From positions 6,285 through 17,864 of the forward strand of contig ML976990.1 in NCBI GenBank assembly GCA_010015675.1: DNA of 11,580 nucleotides, written 5' to 3'. Shown here one piece after another: positions 1-8,340 of this stretch. Every line of letters starts with the position of its first letter. Positions within the stretch are counted from its first letter, which is position 1. Source of the DNA: Byssothecium circinans. Its lineage: Eukaryota; Ascomycota; Dothideomycetes; Pleosporales; Massarinaceae. Below the pieces are notes generated by a model. It saw only the letters and a list, made by a program, of their open reading frames with translations, did not search any database and had not been told where the DNA came from. Both the position numbers and the translations under genes were made by a program.

Positions 1-119
1 AAAATTTTAAAAGAAAATATTAAGATTTAGCTTTGTTATTAAGATAATACTAGTTGATGTTCCTTGCCAAGCATTTCTGCGCGGTTCGGTGGTGTGCGCG
101 GTTTGGTGGTGCTTTACGT
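1..119. mobile_element. Element A: right end of a pogo/Fot1-like DNA transposon (partial)
   Basis: The + strand reads inward-to-outward here: AT-rich interior at 1-59, a TIR at 60-119 ending in ACGT at 119, then a TA at 120-121 that fits a TA target duplication. Reversed, the end begins ACGTAAAGCACCACC, the same plan as the ends of elements B, C and D. The interior shares an 18-bp string with element B (rc of 33-50 equals 11451-11468, GTATTATCTTAATAACAA), so A and B are close relatives. The rest of A, including any transposase, lies to the left of the window. The family is inferred from the TIR and the TA target, because no coding part is visible. Confidence 0.72.
60..119 (-). repeat. Terminal inverted repeat of element A with paired 17-bp motifs
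   Basis: This TIR contains two adjacent 17-bp copies, 78-94 and 95-111, each TGCGCGGTTYGGTGGTG and differing at one base. It remains GC-rich, unlike its surroundings. The tandem 17-bp spacing recurs in all the other transposon ends of the window and probably marks two transposase-binding sites (inference). Confidence 0.75.
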
Positions 120-121
120 TA

Positions 122-1269
122 TAAAAAGAGGTTTTAAGAAGCTATACTTATCTTAAAGAAGTACTTACTATTAGTAAGAATAAAGTAAGAAATATATAAG
201 CTACTATAAGCTAGGAACTAGCTATTAAGAAGGTACTAGAAGTAAGCGTAGTTAGCCTTAATATAATTCTAGTAAGATAAGTAAGTATTACCCTTTAAAG
301 TATTATTAAAGAAGTTAAGGCGCTAGGTTAAAGTAGCCTTAAAGATAGTAATAAGGTATATATAAGAGATACTACTATAAGTATAATTATTAGCTTTAGT
401 ATAGTTATAGGCCTAATTAAATAGCTTTTAAAAAGTTATACCTTTTATAAGATTATAAAATTCTTAGGACTTCTAAAAGAACTTACTAATAGAGCCTAGA
501 ATAAGAATAATATTATTAGGAATATAAAAATTAAAAAAGCGTAGATAGATCTACACAACAAGCTTAAAGAGTAGGTAGAAGCTAGCATAGTAGATATTAA
601 AAAGAATATAGTATATCTAGTAAAAGGCACGTATAGTATATTATATAAAAAGGATAAGAGTAGTAACTATTAAGAAAGTTAACTAAGAGTCTCTTAAAAA
701 GAAAGGAATTACTTATAATACTAGATATACTTAAACTAGCTATTATACTTGCTATTACTAATCTTATAATAATTAGAGAAGCCTTTACTACTAGTAGGCT
801 TCTTAAGTAGGCTATTACTACTACTAGTAGAGCTATAGCTAACTTACTAAGTACTAGGATTAAAGGATATAATAGCTAAGAGACTATTAAGGTAAAAGAT
901 AGGCTAAAGAAGAAGATAAAATACTTAGGCTTAGGCTTAAGTCTAAAAGGCTTAAAAAAGTAAAGTATTATTAAAAAAGTCTTAAAGAGCTAAATAAGTT
1001 TCTTTTATACTACTTAAAAGCTACTAGGTAGTAGAGCTCTATAATACTATTATAGTAAAAGTAATAAAATAGAATAGGTACCTAAAGCTTACTAATTACT
1101 AATACTTAAAGTAATAGCTAATTATAATAGCTTAAGAAGAACTTAATAGAAGTAAGTAAAGAGGAAATTAGCTTATAGTACTAATATAAGGGGATAACTA
1201 TAAGGTATAGAGCTATAATTTACTAGATAGTAAATAAAGAATTATAGTCTCTAAGCTATTATTAAAAGA
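122..1269. other. RIP-degraded DNA of unknown origin, left half
   Basis: No gene can be identified in this stretch. CpA and TpG are almost absent. The + strand has purine-rich runs of Lys/Glu-type codons, and a weak coding-like frame near 490-700 holds a segment reading IDLHNKLKE (about 550-576) broken by TAG and TAA codons. It matched no family I know. The sequence probably continues at 3134 after removal of element D, because the flanks join at a single TA. It may be an old transposon or RIP-affected spacer. Confidence 0.5.
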
Positions 1270-1271
1270 TA

Positions 1272-1331
1272 ACGTATTCCACTATTGAACCGCCTACACC
1301 ATTAAACCGCTCACGATTCCTTAGTAATACT
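1272..1331 (+). repeat. Left TIR of element D
   Basis: It pairs with 3072-3131. Most mismatches over the first 60 bases are C/T or G/A transitions, as RIP on one or both copies would produce. It contains two 17-bp units, 1281-1297 (ACTATTGAACCGCCTAC) and 1298-1314 (ACCATTAAACCGCTCAC). The inner part, ATTCCTTAGTAATACTAA at 1316-1333, is identical to the inner TIR of element C at 4368-4385. Confidence 0.93.
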
Positions 1332-1334
1332 AAC

Positions 1335-3050
1335 TTACTTAACTACATTATTATTATTGTCTACATTACTATCTAAAAATATATACTAAGTACTAGCCTC
1401 TAACTTAGAAGAACCCTCTTTATTAGCTTAATAAGTTCTTGCGTTATGCCTAGTCTTACTGTAGTTACTACAGCACTAAACACCTAGTTATTATGATTGT
1501 CGCACCTTACCCTTACTCTCTACCCTCACCCTTTTATAGTTCTAAACTATTCCTAATAGTTTAGAACTATTCTAGTCTACTATAGGACTATACTCTATAG
1601 TACTACCCTTCTAAATATACTTGCGCTTACGTGTTTTACGCTTAGTTATTACCTTAAGTTGCTTTTTAAGGTCTTTAATATACGACTTTATAAGTATAGT
1701 ACTATGCAGCACTAACTTAGCACCTTTAATGAGCTGTAAAAGCCCACCCTGCGCCATCTATAATAATTAAGTAATAGAATTACGTATAAACTTTAACTAA
1801 GAGCTAAATTTACGTGTATTACTTAGAGTCCTTAATAGCTATAGCGTCTCTAGTAGTAGGGGTCCTAGTAGGGTGCGTATACGCATATTAAGGTAATTAA
1901 GTACTACCTGCGCGTTTAGAGGGACTAGCCTTATTGCCTTAAAGGCCTTTTAATAGTTCTAAACCATAAATACGCTTAAAAACGCGTCTTTAAAGGCTAG
2001 TAGGAATGCTTCCTTATTAATGTAAAAGACGCGCTATTGCACTAAGCCCTAAATAATCTTAGAGTACTTACGCTTAAGCAGTAAGAATAACACCACATTA
2101 AGCAGCTAGAGGATGTGTGATGAGTGCGGTAGCATATAGAGCGTAAGGATCTTATTATCTTAATAATAATCCTTAAAATCTTAATTTAGGTAGCTTTCAT
2201 AGCTATCTAAAATTAGTAACTAATAGACGCTAGTAGTTCTTACCTTTATATGCGCGTTAAAGTACTTTAACTACGTGAGACTAAGCTTATTAGTTATCTA
2301 TCTATTCTCTAAGACTAAGAGCTTCTAATTACATGGTATATTAGCTTCCTAGTACTATAAAGAGATATGGACACGTCCTTTATATATAATAAATAGTAGG
2401 GTAAATATACTATTTAAATATATACTCTAGATATCTATTACTTACTCTTTATCACCTAGCTAAACTATTATAGGCCTTGCTCACTTCTCTAAGCTAGTAA
2501 CCACTTTTATAGAGCTAATAACACCCATCTAAAAGCTAGTTTTATTAAAGTTATGTATATTATTATTATGTACGCCGTACTTTACTTTAGTATCCTATAT
2601 AAGCTTAAACTATGCGCTAACTACTTTAGGATCTTCCTATTTTACCCTCTAATAGTCCTTTAAATAGTTCTAAACTATTTATAACTATTCTAAATAATTT
2701 ATAAACTATACTACCTAGTTAATGCCCACGTTCTTACTACCCTACTCGCGTAATAGTTTATTCGCTATATCTAATACTTCACCCAACGTAGGCGCGAATC
2801 CTCGCGAATTAAGGTTAAGGATATATTAGATGAGTATCTCCTACTTAGTTAGGGACAGTTTTAAATAGTTTAGTACTATTTCTGGTTGAAAAGGTATTCC
2901 TCTAGCGCGTTTAGTAAGGACACGAGGCTTGACGTTAAAGGCTGCAGCAGCGCTTCAATAGCTTTCAAATTAGCCTCTATTATATGCGTCAAGGGCAAGC
3001 TGTAGTCTGCCTTCGTGTTGCAGTCATTCAGACCTTTGTTGTTAAGGCAT
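1335..3050 (-). pseudogene. Fot1/pogo-family transposase (DDE/DDD), RIP-inactivated
   Basis: It encoded the cut-and-paste transposase of element D, about 571 residues, or 579 if the true stop is the TGA at 1311-1313. One frame with no shift carries the family domains in order. A Psq-type helix-turn-helix (SAAAAFNVKPRVLTKRARG) starts at 2954. A CENP-B-type DNA-binding segment with NSRGFAPTLGEV is near 2780-2820. The DDE core has NFNKTGF-like, LILDSYESY and LLNVVLF motifs, with catalytic positions at 2546-2544, 2207-2205 and 2099-2097. The core ends in a basic KRKTRKRK tail, and a C-terminal CX2CX4HX4C-like zinc knuckle lies near 1430-1475. The first and third catalytic Asp codons are now AAT (Asn), while the second is still GAT. 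About 45 in-frame stops, mostly TAG or TAA from CAG, CAA or TGG codons, kill it. The ATG at 3050-3048 was chosen because it opens this frame just inside the TIR, although the third codon is already TAA. Family assignment is firm and the exact ends are less so. Confidence 0.93.
1537..1569. repeat. Perfect 15-bp inverted repeat inside the transposase pseudogene
   Basis: TAGTTCTAAACTATT at 1537-1551 is followed, after a 3-base loop, by its exact reverse complement at 1555-1569. It lies in the tail-encoding part of the dead transposase. Related ATAGTTCTAAAC strings recur near 1953 and 2663. It could fold as a hairpin but is probably a by-product of repeated codons plus RIP. Confidence 0.6.
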
Positions 3051-3071
3051 TTTCGCGTTGAAGATGGAGTT

Positions 3072-3131
3072 GGTGTTGCCAAGGAATCATGAGCGGTTTG
3101 ATGGTGTGAGCGGTTCAATAGTAGAATACGT
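3072..3131 (-). repeat. Right TIR of element D
   Basis: This is the reverse complement of the left TIR and is better preserved, keeping CA and TG dinucleotides that the left copy has lost. The paired 17-bp units are at 3090-3106 and 3107-3123. The transposase start codon lies 22 bases inside the TIR. Confidence 0.93.
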
Positions 3132-3133
3132 TA

Positions 3134-4321
3134 CTTAAAGATATTTACTAAGTATAAATAAATAGTAAAGGCTTAATTAATAGTTTATTAGAATATAAAT
3201 AAGAAATAAGTAGTAATATACTATTACTAAGCTAAGCTTAAGGATCAGTATAAAGGAAAAGAGAAAATATAGAACTTATATAAGTACTAACCTTACTAGG
3301 GCGCGTAGAGTAAGTAGAAGTAGTAGTAGTAGTAAAGGTATAGTAAAGAGCTATAAAAGAGTAGTAAAAAGCTCTTAAAAAAGATATCTACTTTTAGAGC
3401 CTCTTTTAAGGGGTCTCTAAAGAGATTAAATAGTATAATATAGATAGAGAGAAATTATAAAGAGGGCGTAATAGGCATAGTAGTAATAGAAGAAGTAGAA
3501 GGTAAAACTAATAATAGAAAGAATAGATAAAAAGCGTAGCCTAAGCAAAGCTTAAGGCCTTTTAAGAATAATAGATAACTTTAGAAGAAGTATAAGATAG
3601 TAGAAGAATACTAAGAGTAGAATAAATAAAAAAAAGTAGTAGTACTAAGAGTATCTTAGGTAATTAGGAAAAAGTATTTAAAAGAAGAGTAGGGAGATAG
3701 TAAAACTATAAATACCTAAGTAAAAAAGGATTAGTTAGTAAAGTTTTATTATACAATACTTTAGCTTTAGCTTATATTACTTAGTTTATTGCTTATTAAG
3801 CAACTATTAGTTTTAACAGCCTAGATTTTCTTAGTTTAGTAAGAAATAAGAATAAATAGATTAAAGAGGTAATAGCGTAGTACTCTAAGATAAGCTTAGA
3901 GATATATTTAAAGTACACTAGTAGAAAAGGCTAATAGGGAGAGTATAGTTTAGATAATTTCTTAATAGTTTAATAGTATAGGATTTAGTATAGCTTAATA
4001 AGGCTAAGCTATCTATAGGTAGAGAAGTATATAGTAGAGTAGTATATTTAGCTTAGTATTAAAAGAAGCTTAGGGTATTATTTTAGTATAGCTTTACGTA
4101 GCTTATTTACTTAGCGCTAGATTATATATAGCTTATAGTTAGTACTAGTTATTATTAGGATTATGAGGAACTACTAGTTTAGTTAGGTACTAGATAGAAT
4201 CTTATCTCTTTAGTTATTAAAATATCTACCTCTAAGTAATTCTTAACTATAACGTTAATATAATATCTATACTATAATATTACTAGTAAAATATATCTAC
4301 TTTTAATTCTTAAATAACTAA
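3134..4321. other. RIP-degraded DNA of unknown origin, right half
   Basis: No gene can be identified. This is likely the continuation of 122-1269 beyond element D. It includes an (AGT)5 run at 3319-3333 and a Lys/Glu-rich, basic coding-like stretch on the + strand at about 3290-3720 whose best frame changes along its length. Stops there are of the TAG/TAA type expected from RIP of CAG, CAA and TGG codons. The composition recalls the basic C-terminal tails of transposases, but no diagnostic motif is visible. The part at 3740-4321 shows nothing recognisable. Confidence 0.45.
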
Positions 4322-4323
4322 TA

Positions 4324-4388
4324 ATATAAAGCACTATTAAATAGCCTATACTATTAAATAGCCTAAAATTCCTTAGTAATACTAATAC
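4324..4388 (+). repeat. TIR of element C, heavily mutated
   Basis: Tandem units ACTATTAAATAGCCTAT (4333-4349) and ACTATTAAATAGCCTAA (4350-4366) keep the 17-bp period of the other TIRs. The 18 bases at 4368-4385 match 1316-1333 exactly. It is more degraded than the TIRs of A, B and D, which suggests that C is older or was hit by RIP more often. Confidence 0.78.
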
Positions 4389-4557
4389 TATCTTTAATAT
4401 AAAAATACCTTAACTATACTAATCTAAAATTATAGACTAGCCTTAGAGTAGAACTTTAATAAGCATTAATAGATATATAATATTTATAAAGGAGTAAAGG
4501 ATATAGGCCTATTATAGCCCCTATATACTCCTAAGCCTAAGCCTATTATATACCCCT

Positions 4558-4698
4558 TTAGTTACCCTTCCTTTCTAGTATAGTTCTAACGCGCCCTTTA
4601 AGTAGCACTATAGTGTCTCTTTTATATATATTTTTAGTTACCCTTTCTTTATTTAAAGGTTTTATTACGCCTTTTTTATAGCCCTCTAATATTATTAC
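4558..4698 (-). pseudogene. Possible 3' coding fragment of element C, unidentified
   Basis: On the minus strand a 46-codon stop-free stretch runs from 4698 to a TAA at 4560-4558. It is rich in Lys and Arg and includes YKKGVIKPLNKERV and RDTIVLLKGRVR. That is long for DNA this heavily mutated, where most frames stop every few codons. By position and strand it would match the 3' end of a transposase, as in element D, where the gene also ends beside the left TIR. It does not resemble the tail of D's transposase and I cannot name its family. Its upstream part was cut off by the copia insertion. It could be chance. Confidence 0.3.
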
Positions 4699-4750
4699 TT
4701 AAAGTTAACTTTAAGACTCTATAGATAACTCTACTATAGTTATGCAATTA

Positions 4751-4905
4751 TATTACGTAGAGTATATACTCTTAGAGCTCTCTAGAACTATATTCTTCTA
4801 AGCCTAAGAAACCTATATAGCCTACGCTCTTAGCTTTCTTTATCCTTTAGATAAACAGTACTTTAATTATATAAATCTACTTCTCTAGCTTATTTTTCCT
4901 CTATA
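4751..4905 (+). repeat. 5' LTR of the copia element
   Basis: The start is set by the first base of homology with 11272 (TATTACGTAGAG, from an LTR beginning TGTTACG before RIP). The end is set at the TA at 4904-4905, presumably a former CA, just before the primer-binding site. The result is 155 bp, short but within the copia range. It contains a GAGTATATACTC palindrome at 4760-4771. Over the 110 bases shared with the 3' LTR I count seven differences, six of them transitions. Confidence 0.82.
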
Positions 4906-4921
4906 GTTATAAGCCTAGCTC
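4906..4921 (+). other. Primer-binding site: half-tRNA-iMet type
   Basis: GTTATAAGCCTAGCTC follows the 5' LTR directly. The anticodon arm of eukaryotic initiator tRNA-Met contains GGGCTCATAACCC. This site is complementary to it if the two RIP-type changes (G to A in ATGAG, C to T in CCCAG) are allowed. Drosophila copia and related elements prime from such an internal half-tRNA rather than from the tRNA 3' end. The match and its position are seen, and the priming mode is inferred. Confidence 0.72.
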
Positions 4922-5162
4922 TTTAAGAAACATAGTTTTTCTCCCTATACTACTTTTAGTTACTAGATAATAGATTCTATTACTCTAATAATTATTTTTT
5001 ATCTTAATCTATTAATCTTTGTATAATTACCCTCTCTACTATTATAACTAATACCACTCTCCCTACTAGGAGCTACTAGCTTAAAGATTATATAAGCTAG
5101 CTATAGTAGTATATGCAGCTCTAATTTTATGCTATAAGTAAAGGCGTATAAGCTTAAATTAA
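4922..5162. other. Leader between primer-binding site and gag
   Basis: About 240 bases with no clear reading frame. No start codon for gag can be fixed. An ATG at 5113-5115 is out of frame with gag, and the true start may have been altered by RIP (ATG to ATA). Nothing else is recognisable. Confidence 0.4.
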
Positions 5163-6120
5163 CCTTAATACTGCTAACACTCTAAATGTAATAATAAGCG
5201 CACTAAAATTATTACTACTTATAAAAATACTATCTATAGTAGACGCAGCTTAATACTAGGTAAAAATTACTAAATACTAAGTACTCTTAAGTAACTATGC
5301 TATAAACGCCGCGTATATTAAAACCTTTAGAACTATGTAAATACTACTATAGATCCTAAGCTCTTAGCACCTACTATAATAGACCTAGTATTAAATAGTA
5401 AATCTACTTTCTAGGAGCTTATCTAAAAGCTTAAAGTAGAGCTTACCTTAACTAAGACTAGTACGGTAAACCTTGCTTATGCCTAGTATAGAGCTTATCT
5501 AGAGAAGGTAAAGTAGGGCACTATAGATAGTAAGAGCTAGTATAGAAAGTAAAACATGCTATATACTAAAGCTAGAGCTTATAAAGTTACTAATATTAAA
5601 GGTACGCTTATAGTATAGGACTTTCTAGACGCTCTCTTTATAAAGCTTACCCTAGAATAGGCTTAATTAATAGGCTAGTTTTTCCTATAGTAGTAGGTGC
5701 TTAGAGAAAAGATACCTACACTTAACTAAGTTAGGAGAATCTTCTCTATACTACTTTAAGAATATAAGCTATAAGCTTTAATAAGTTATAAAGGTAGTAT
5801 ATTTACAACGCTTAGAGCTTTTAATACTTCTTTATAAAGAGCTAGCTCTACTTAGTAGCAAAGCTAGAGTTATAGAGAAATAAATATAAAGCCTTACCTA
5901 TATAGAAAATATAGTAAAATAATCTACCTTTAGCTTATAGAAGAGTGTTATACACTCTAATTAGCTATCTATAAAATAAGTAATATGCCTAAAAATAAGT
6001 ATAAGGAGATTCTTAAGCGCTTAATTTCTCTAGCCTATTTAGGACTACGCTACTAGCTTACTAAGTAAGGATAAAAGCTCCTAAAGGTTTTAGAAGTTAA
6101 ATTTCTTAGTAGAATTATAG
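5163..6120 (+). pseudogene. gag: copia gag region, RIP-inactivated
   Basis: This is the capsid-like part of the polyprotein. The frame (codons starting at multiples of 3) reads on from an N-terminal KNTIYSRRSLILGKNY-like stretch near 5223. A helical core follows near 5355-5640 with KLLAPTIIDLVLNSKSTF and DFLDALFIKLT. A damaged zinc-knuckle-like patch lies at about 5889-5955 (PYLYRKYSK followed by EECYTL), in which Tyr codons stand where Cys and His are expected. The overall pattern matches fungal copia Gag proteins. Many TAG and TAA codons interrupt it. The start is approximate, and the frame continues into the protease without a visible shift. Confidence 0.72.
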
Positions 6121-6420
6121 CTGCACTAATTAATCCTAAGCTCCTCTAAGCAAGTAAAATACTAGGAATATACTTAGCTATTAACTTTAGTACTTACTCT
6201 CTATTAAGGAGTACTATCCTTAATAATAGAGCTACTATATACCTAGTAAATACTAAAGAGCTACTTAAGCCTAGATTATTTAAGAAAACTATAGACGTAT
6301 AGTATGTTAAAGCTAGTATATAGGCGTTCCTTATCCAAGGAATAGGCACTTATAAGCTTAAAGGAATATTAAATAGAGTATATAGAACTTATATAAAAGA
6401 TCTTATACTTACTAATGTAG
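6121..6420 (+). pseudogene. pol: copia aspartic protease region, RIP-inactivated
   Basis: The polyprotein protease would cut Gag-Pol. In the same frame as gag, the sequence STILNNRATIYLVNTKELL around 6207-6265 fits the copia protease active site, D-[NST]-G-A. The catalytic Asp codon at 6222-6224 is AAT (Asn) and the Gly codon is AGA (Arg). Both are G-to-A changes expected from RIP. A conserved IQGIGTYKLKG segment downstream (about 6336-6368) supports the call. Confidence 0.78.
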
Positions 6421-6659
6421 CTATAGATAAAGGATTTTATCTTAATATTATCTTAGAAGCTTATCTATAGTAGAAAGGTATTTAGTACTTAAGATTAAAT
6501 AACACGCTACACGTTAGAATGCTTTTATAGAGTATTATACTAGCTACTCTAAAGTATAAGTATAACCTTACCTTTATTAAATATAAGCCTCTTACCTTTT
6601 ATCTTATATTAATAAGCGTAACACCTTTAAACTAGATGCTTAGCTTATAGATAACTTAC

Positions 6660-7620
6660 CTATAGAGTAACTTTAAGAAGCTCTAGCATACTTAATTTAG
6701 GTATCTTAGCTTAAACGTGTTACACGCTCTAGTAAATAATGCTTATAATATAAGAATCTAAGGAATATAGAGAATATAGTATAAGTACTATATAGTTACT
6801 TATACCTCTTAAGTAATCTTATAAAGGCTAGTAGAGAGATTACTACGCCTATACTAGTGCGTTGCCTAGGATCTCTTTAATATGCTATCTAGTAGGCTAT
6901 AAGAGTAGTAGACGCTAGTTATAAAGTATAACTTTAGTAGTAAGCTCTACTTATATACTCTATAATTAAAGTTACTAATAGAGATTATACGCGTCTTCCT
7001 AGCATTTAAGAGCTTCTTAGCAACTTAATATAAGCCTAAGATTTATAAGCTAAAGTAGGATAATAACACTACAACGCTCCCTTAAAAGGGGAGATTAAGA
7101 TATAAGTAGTAAGCTAAGGATTATAGTATAAAGATTAAAGCTTCTCTTATATATACTTATAAGAGTAATAGTAGAGCAGAATAAGTAAGGTAAAAAATAA
7201 TTATAAAGGCTATTAAGATAAGAATTAGTATAAACCTCCTTAAGAAGCTTTAGCCTAAAATTATTAAAGTAGCTACCTAGCTCTATAATATAAGCCTTAC
7301 TTCCTCCTATAAATTATAATTACCTAATAAAGTATTAGATAAGTAGGTTTATTAATACTTCTATTACTATAAGCTAAAAGCCTATGCAAAGGGTAATAGT
7401 AGATCTACGCCTAGATTAGAATAGCGTATATACGTATAGCTATTACGCTTATCCTCTAAATAAGGAGTAAGTAGCTAGACGTAATAAGAGAGGATTTAAA
7501 GTAATTCCCTAAGGCTATATTAGCTATTTAGTAGACTATAAAGCCTTAAATATCTATAGAATATAAGTTCCTATACTTAACTAAGTATTTATAATATGTA
7601 ATATAACGTTTAATAAATTA
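6660..7620 (+). pseudogene. pol: copia integrase region, RIP-inactivated
   Basis: It encoded the enzyme that inserts the cDNA into the genome. An HHCC zinc-binding module begins with His at 6687-6689; its second His is now Tyr. The catalytic core follows with Asp at 6870-6872 (DLFNML), Asp at 7059-7061 (DNNTTTL) and Glu at 7179-7181 (NSRAE), so all three catalytic codons survive. Spacing is 63 and 40 codons, somewhat longer than the usual DD35E second interval. The frame shifts once near 7380-7420 from codon phase 0 to phase 1, after which AYPLNKE, RRNKRGFKVIP and CNITFNK match the conserved copia segment downstream of the core. Numerous TAG and TAA stops occur. Confidence 0.88.
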
Positions 7621-8340
7621 TAGTTCTATACTAGGAAGAGTAAGGAGCTCTCCTAGGAAATAGCTATTAAGATTATTAGCGTTCTCTATAAGAATAAGAT
7701 TACTAACTTAGGCTAAGCCTTTAAGCTTAAGCCTAAGAGGTTAGATAAGTAAAGAAGTAGTATAGTAATCTAAACGCCCTCTAATAAGCTTAGAGGTATT
7801 ACTACTTGGGGTACTGGATATTGGGCTAGCTAGCTAGATAATTAAGTAAATAAGAAAGCTACTAATACACGCGCGATAAGCTTAGCTAGTAAGTTATAGA
7901 GAGAGCGCGTTAAGTATAATAATTACTATATAGGGCTTCTTTCTTCTAAGTAAACTCTAGAGCTAGAGGCTATAAGAGAGCTACGTCTTCTTACTAAAGA
8001 TAGTAGTAATTATACTAGTAGTTCTTAGGAAGTATACTCTACTATAAAAGTAGACCTACTATAATTATAGACCTACTATAATTATAGAGGTAAAGTCCTT
8101 ATTAGCTAGAGCTATTAAGCTTTACTAAAGCCTCTTAAACTAGACCTAATACTTCTATAGCTCTAGGTAATACTAATAACGCACCTAGATAGAAATATAA
8201 ATAATAAATCTAGCCCCCTATAATAAGAGAGAGCTAGAGAACTTATAGTAAGTTACTAAATAATCTAAGACTAGATAATAATCTTAGAGGTATAGGAAGC
8301 ATAGGTATATATATACTACTAAGTAACTCTAGTCCTAAGG
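7621..8340 (+). pseudogene. pol: copia linker between integrase and reverse transcriptase
   Basis: This is the poorly conserved inter-domain linker of the polyprotein, with no diagnostic motif. The frame changes at least once within this stretch, because integrase C-terminal motifs are in phase 1 and reverse transcriptase motifs are in phase 2. A 17-bp tandem duplication at 8054-8087 is one candidate lesion. Short WGTGYW and ELRLL strings are visible but not assignable. Confidence 0.6.
8054..8087. repeat. 17-bp tandem duplication within pol
   Basis: ACCTACTATAATTATAG occurs twice, at 8054-8070 and 8071-8087, with no mismatch. Its length is not a multiple of three, so it shifts the frame of the polyprotein. 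Perfect identity suggests it arose late, at or after the main RIP episode, or by slippage. Confidence 0.85.

Larger units (their letters stand above)
1272..3131 (-). mobile_element. Element D: complete 1860-bp Fot1/pogo-type DNA transposon, RIP-inactivated
   Basis: Both ends are present. The left end begins ACGTATTCCACTATTG at 1272. The right end, read on the minus strand from 3131, begins ACGTATTCTACTATTG. TA dinucleotides at 1270-1271 and 3132-3133 form the target duplication typical of the Tc1/mariner-pogo superfamily. Between the TIRs lies one transposase pseudogene on the minus strand filling almost all the element. The 1.86-kb size fits Fot1-like elements of ascomycetes. RIP damage is heavy from 1330 to about 2870 and light from there to the right end. 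The element cannot be autonomous in this state. Confidence 0.93.
4324..4750. mobile_element. Element C: left end of another ACGTA-type DNA transposon (partial)
   Basis: The end starts ATATAAAGCACTATT at 4324, the RIP-mutated form of the ACGTAAAGCAC tip seen in element A, preceded by a TA at 4322-4323. Two 17-bp units and the inner string ATTCCTTAGTAATACTAA shared with element D follow. The interior runs rightward and stops at the copia 5' LTR at 4751, so the copia element most likely inserted into C and pushed the rest of C out of the window. No right end of C is visible between 4390 and 4750. Confidence 0.75.

Noticed and set aside
388..430. Possible reverse-transcriptase ADD-like box on the minus strand
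   Set aside because: The neighbouring translation lacks any other reverse-transcriptase motif, so the short match is chance.
2876..3118. Open frame of 80 codons on the minus strand starting MNRSHHQTAHD
   Set aside because: It begins inside the right TIR of element D and is out of frame with the transposase, whose helix-turn-helix lies in another frame over the same bases. It is long only because this end is less mutated by RIP.
3319..3333. (AGT)5 microsatellite
   Set aside because: Only 15 bases long and easily explained by RIP of CAG codons; not reported as a separate repeat feature.
4760..4771. GAGTATATACTC palindrome in the LTR as an operator
   Set aside because: It is short, in an AT-rich LTR, with no regulatory context; it is mentioned only as an LTR landmark.
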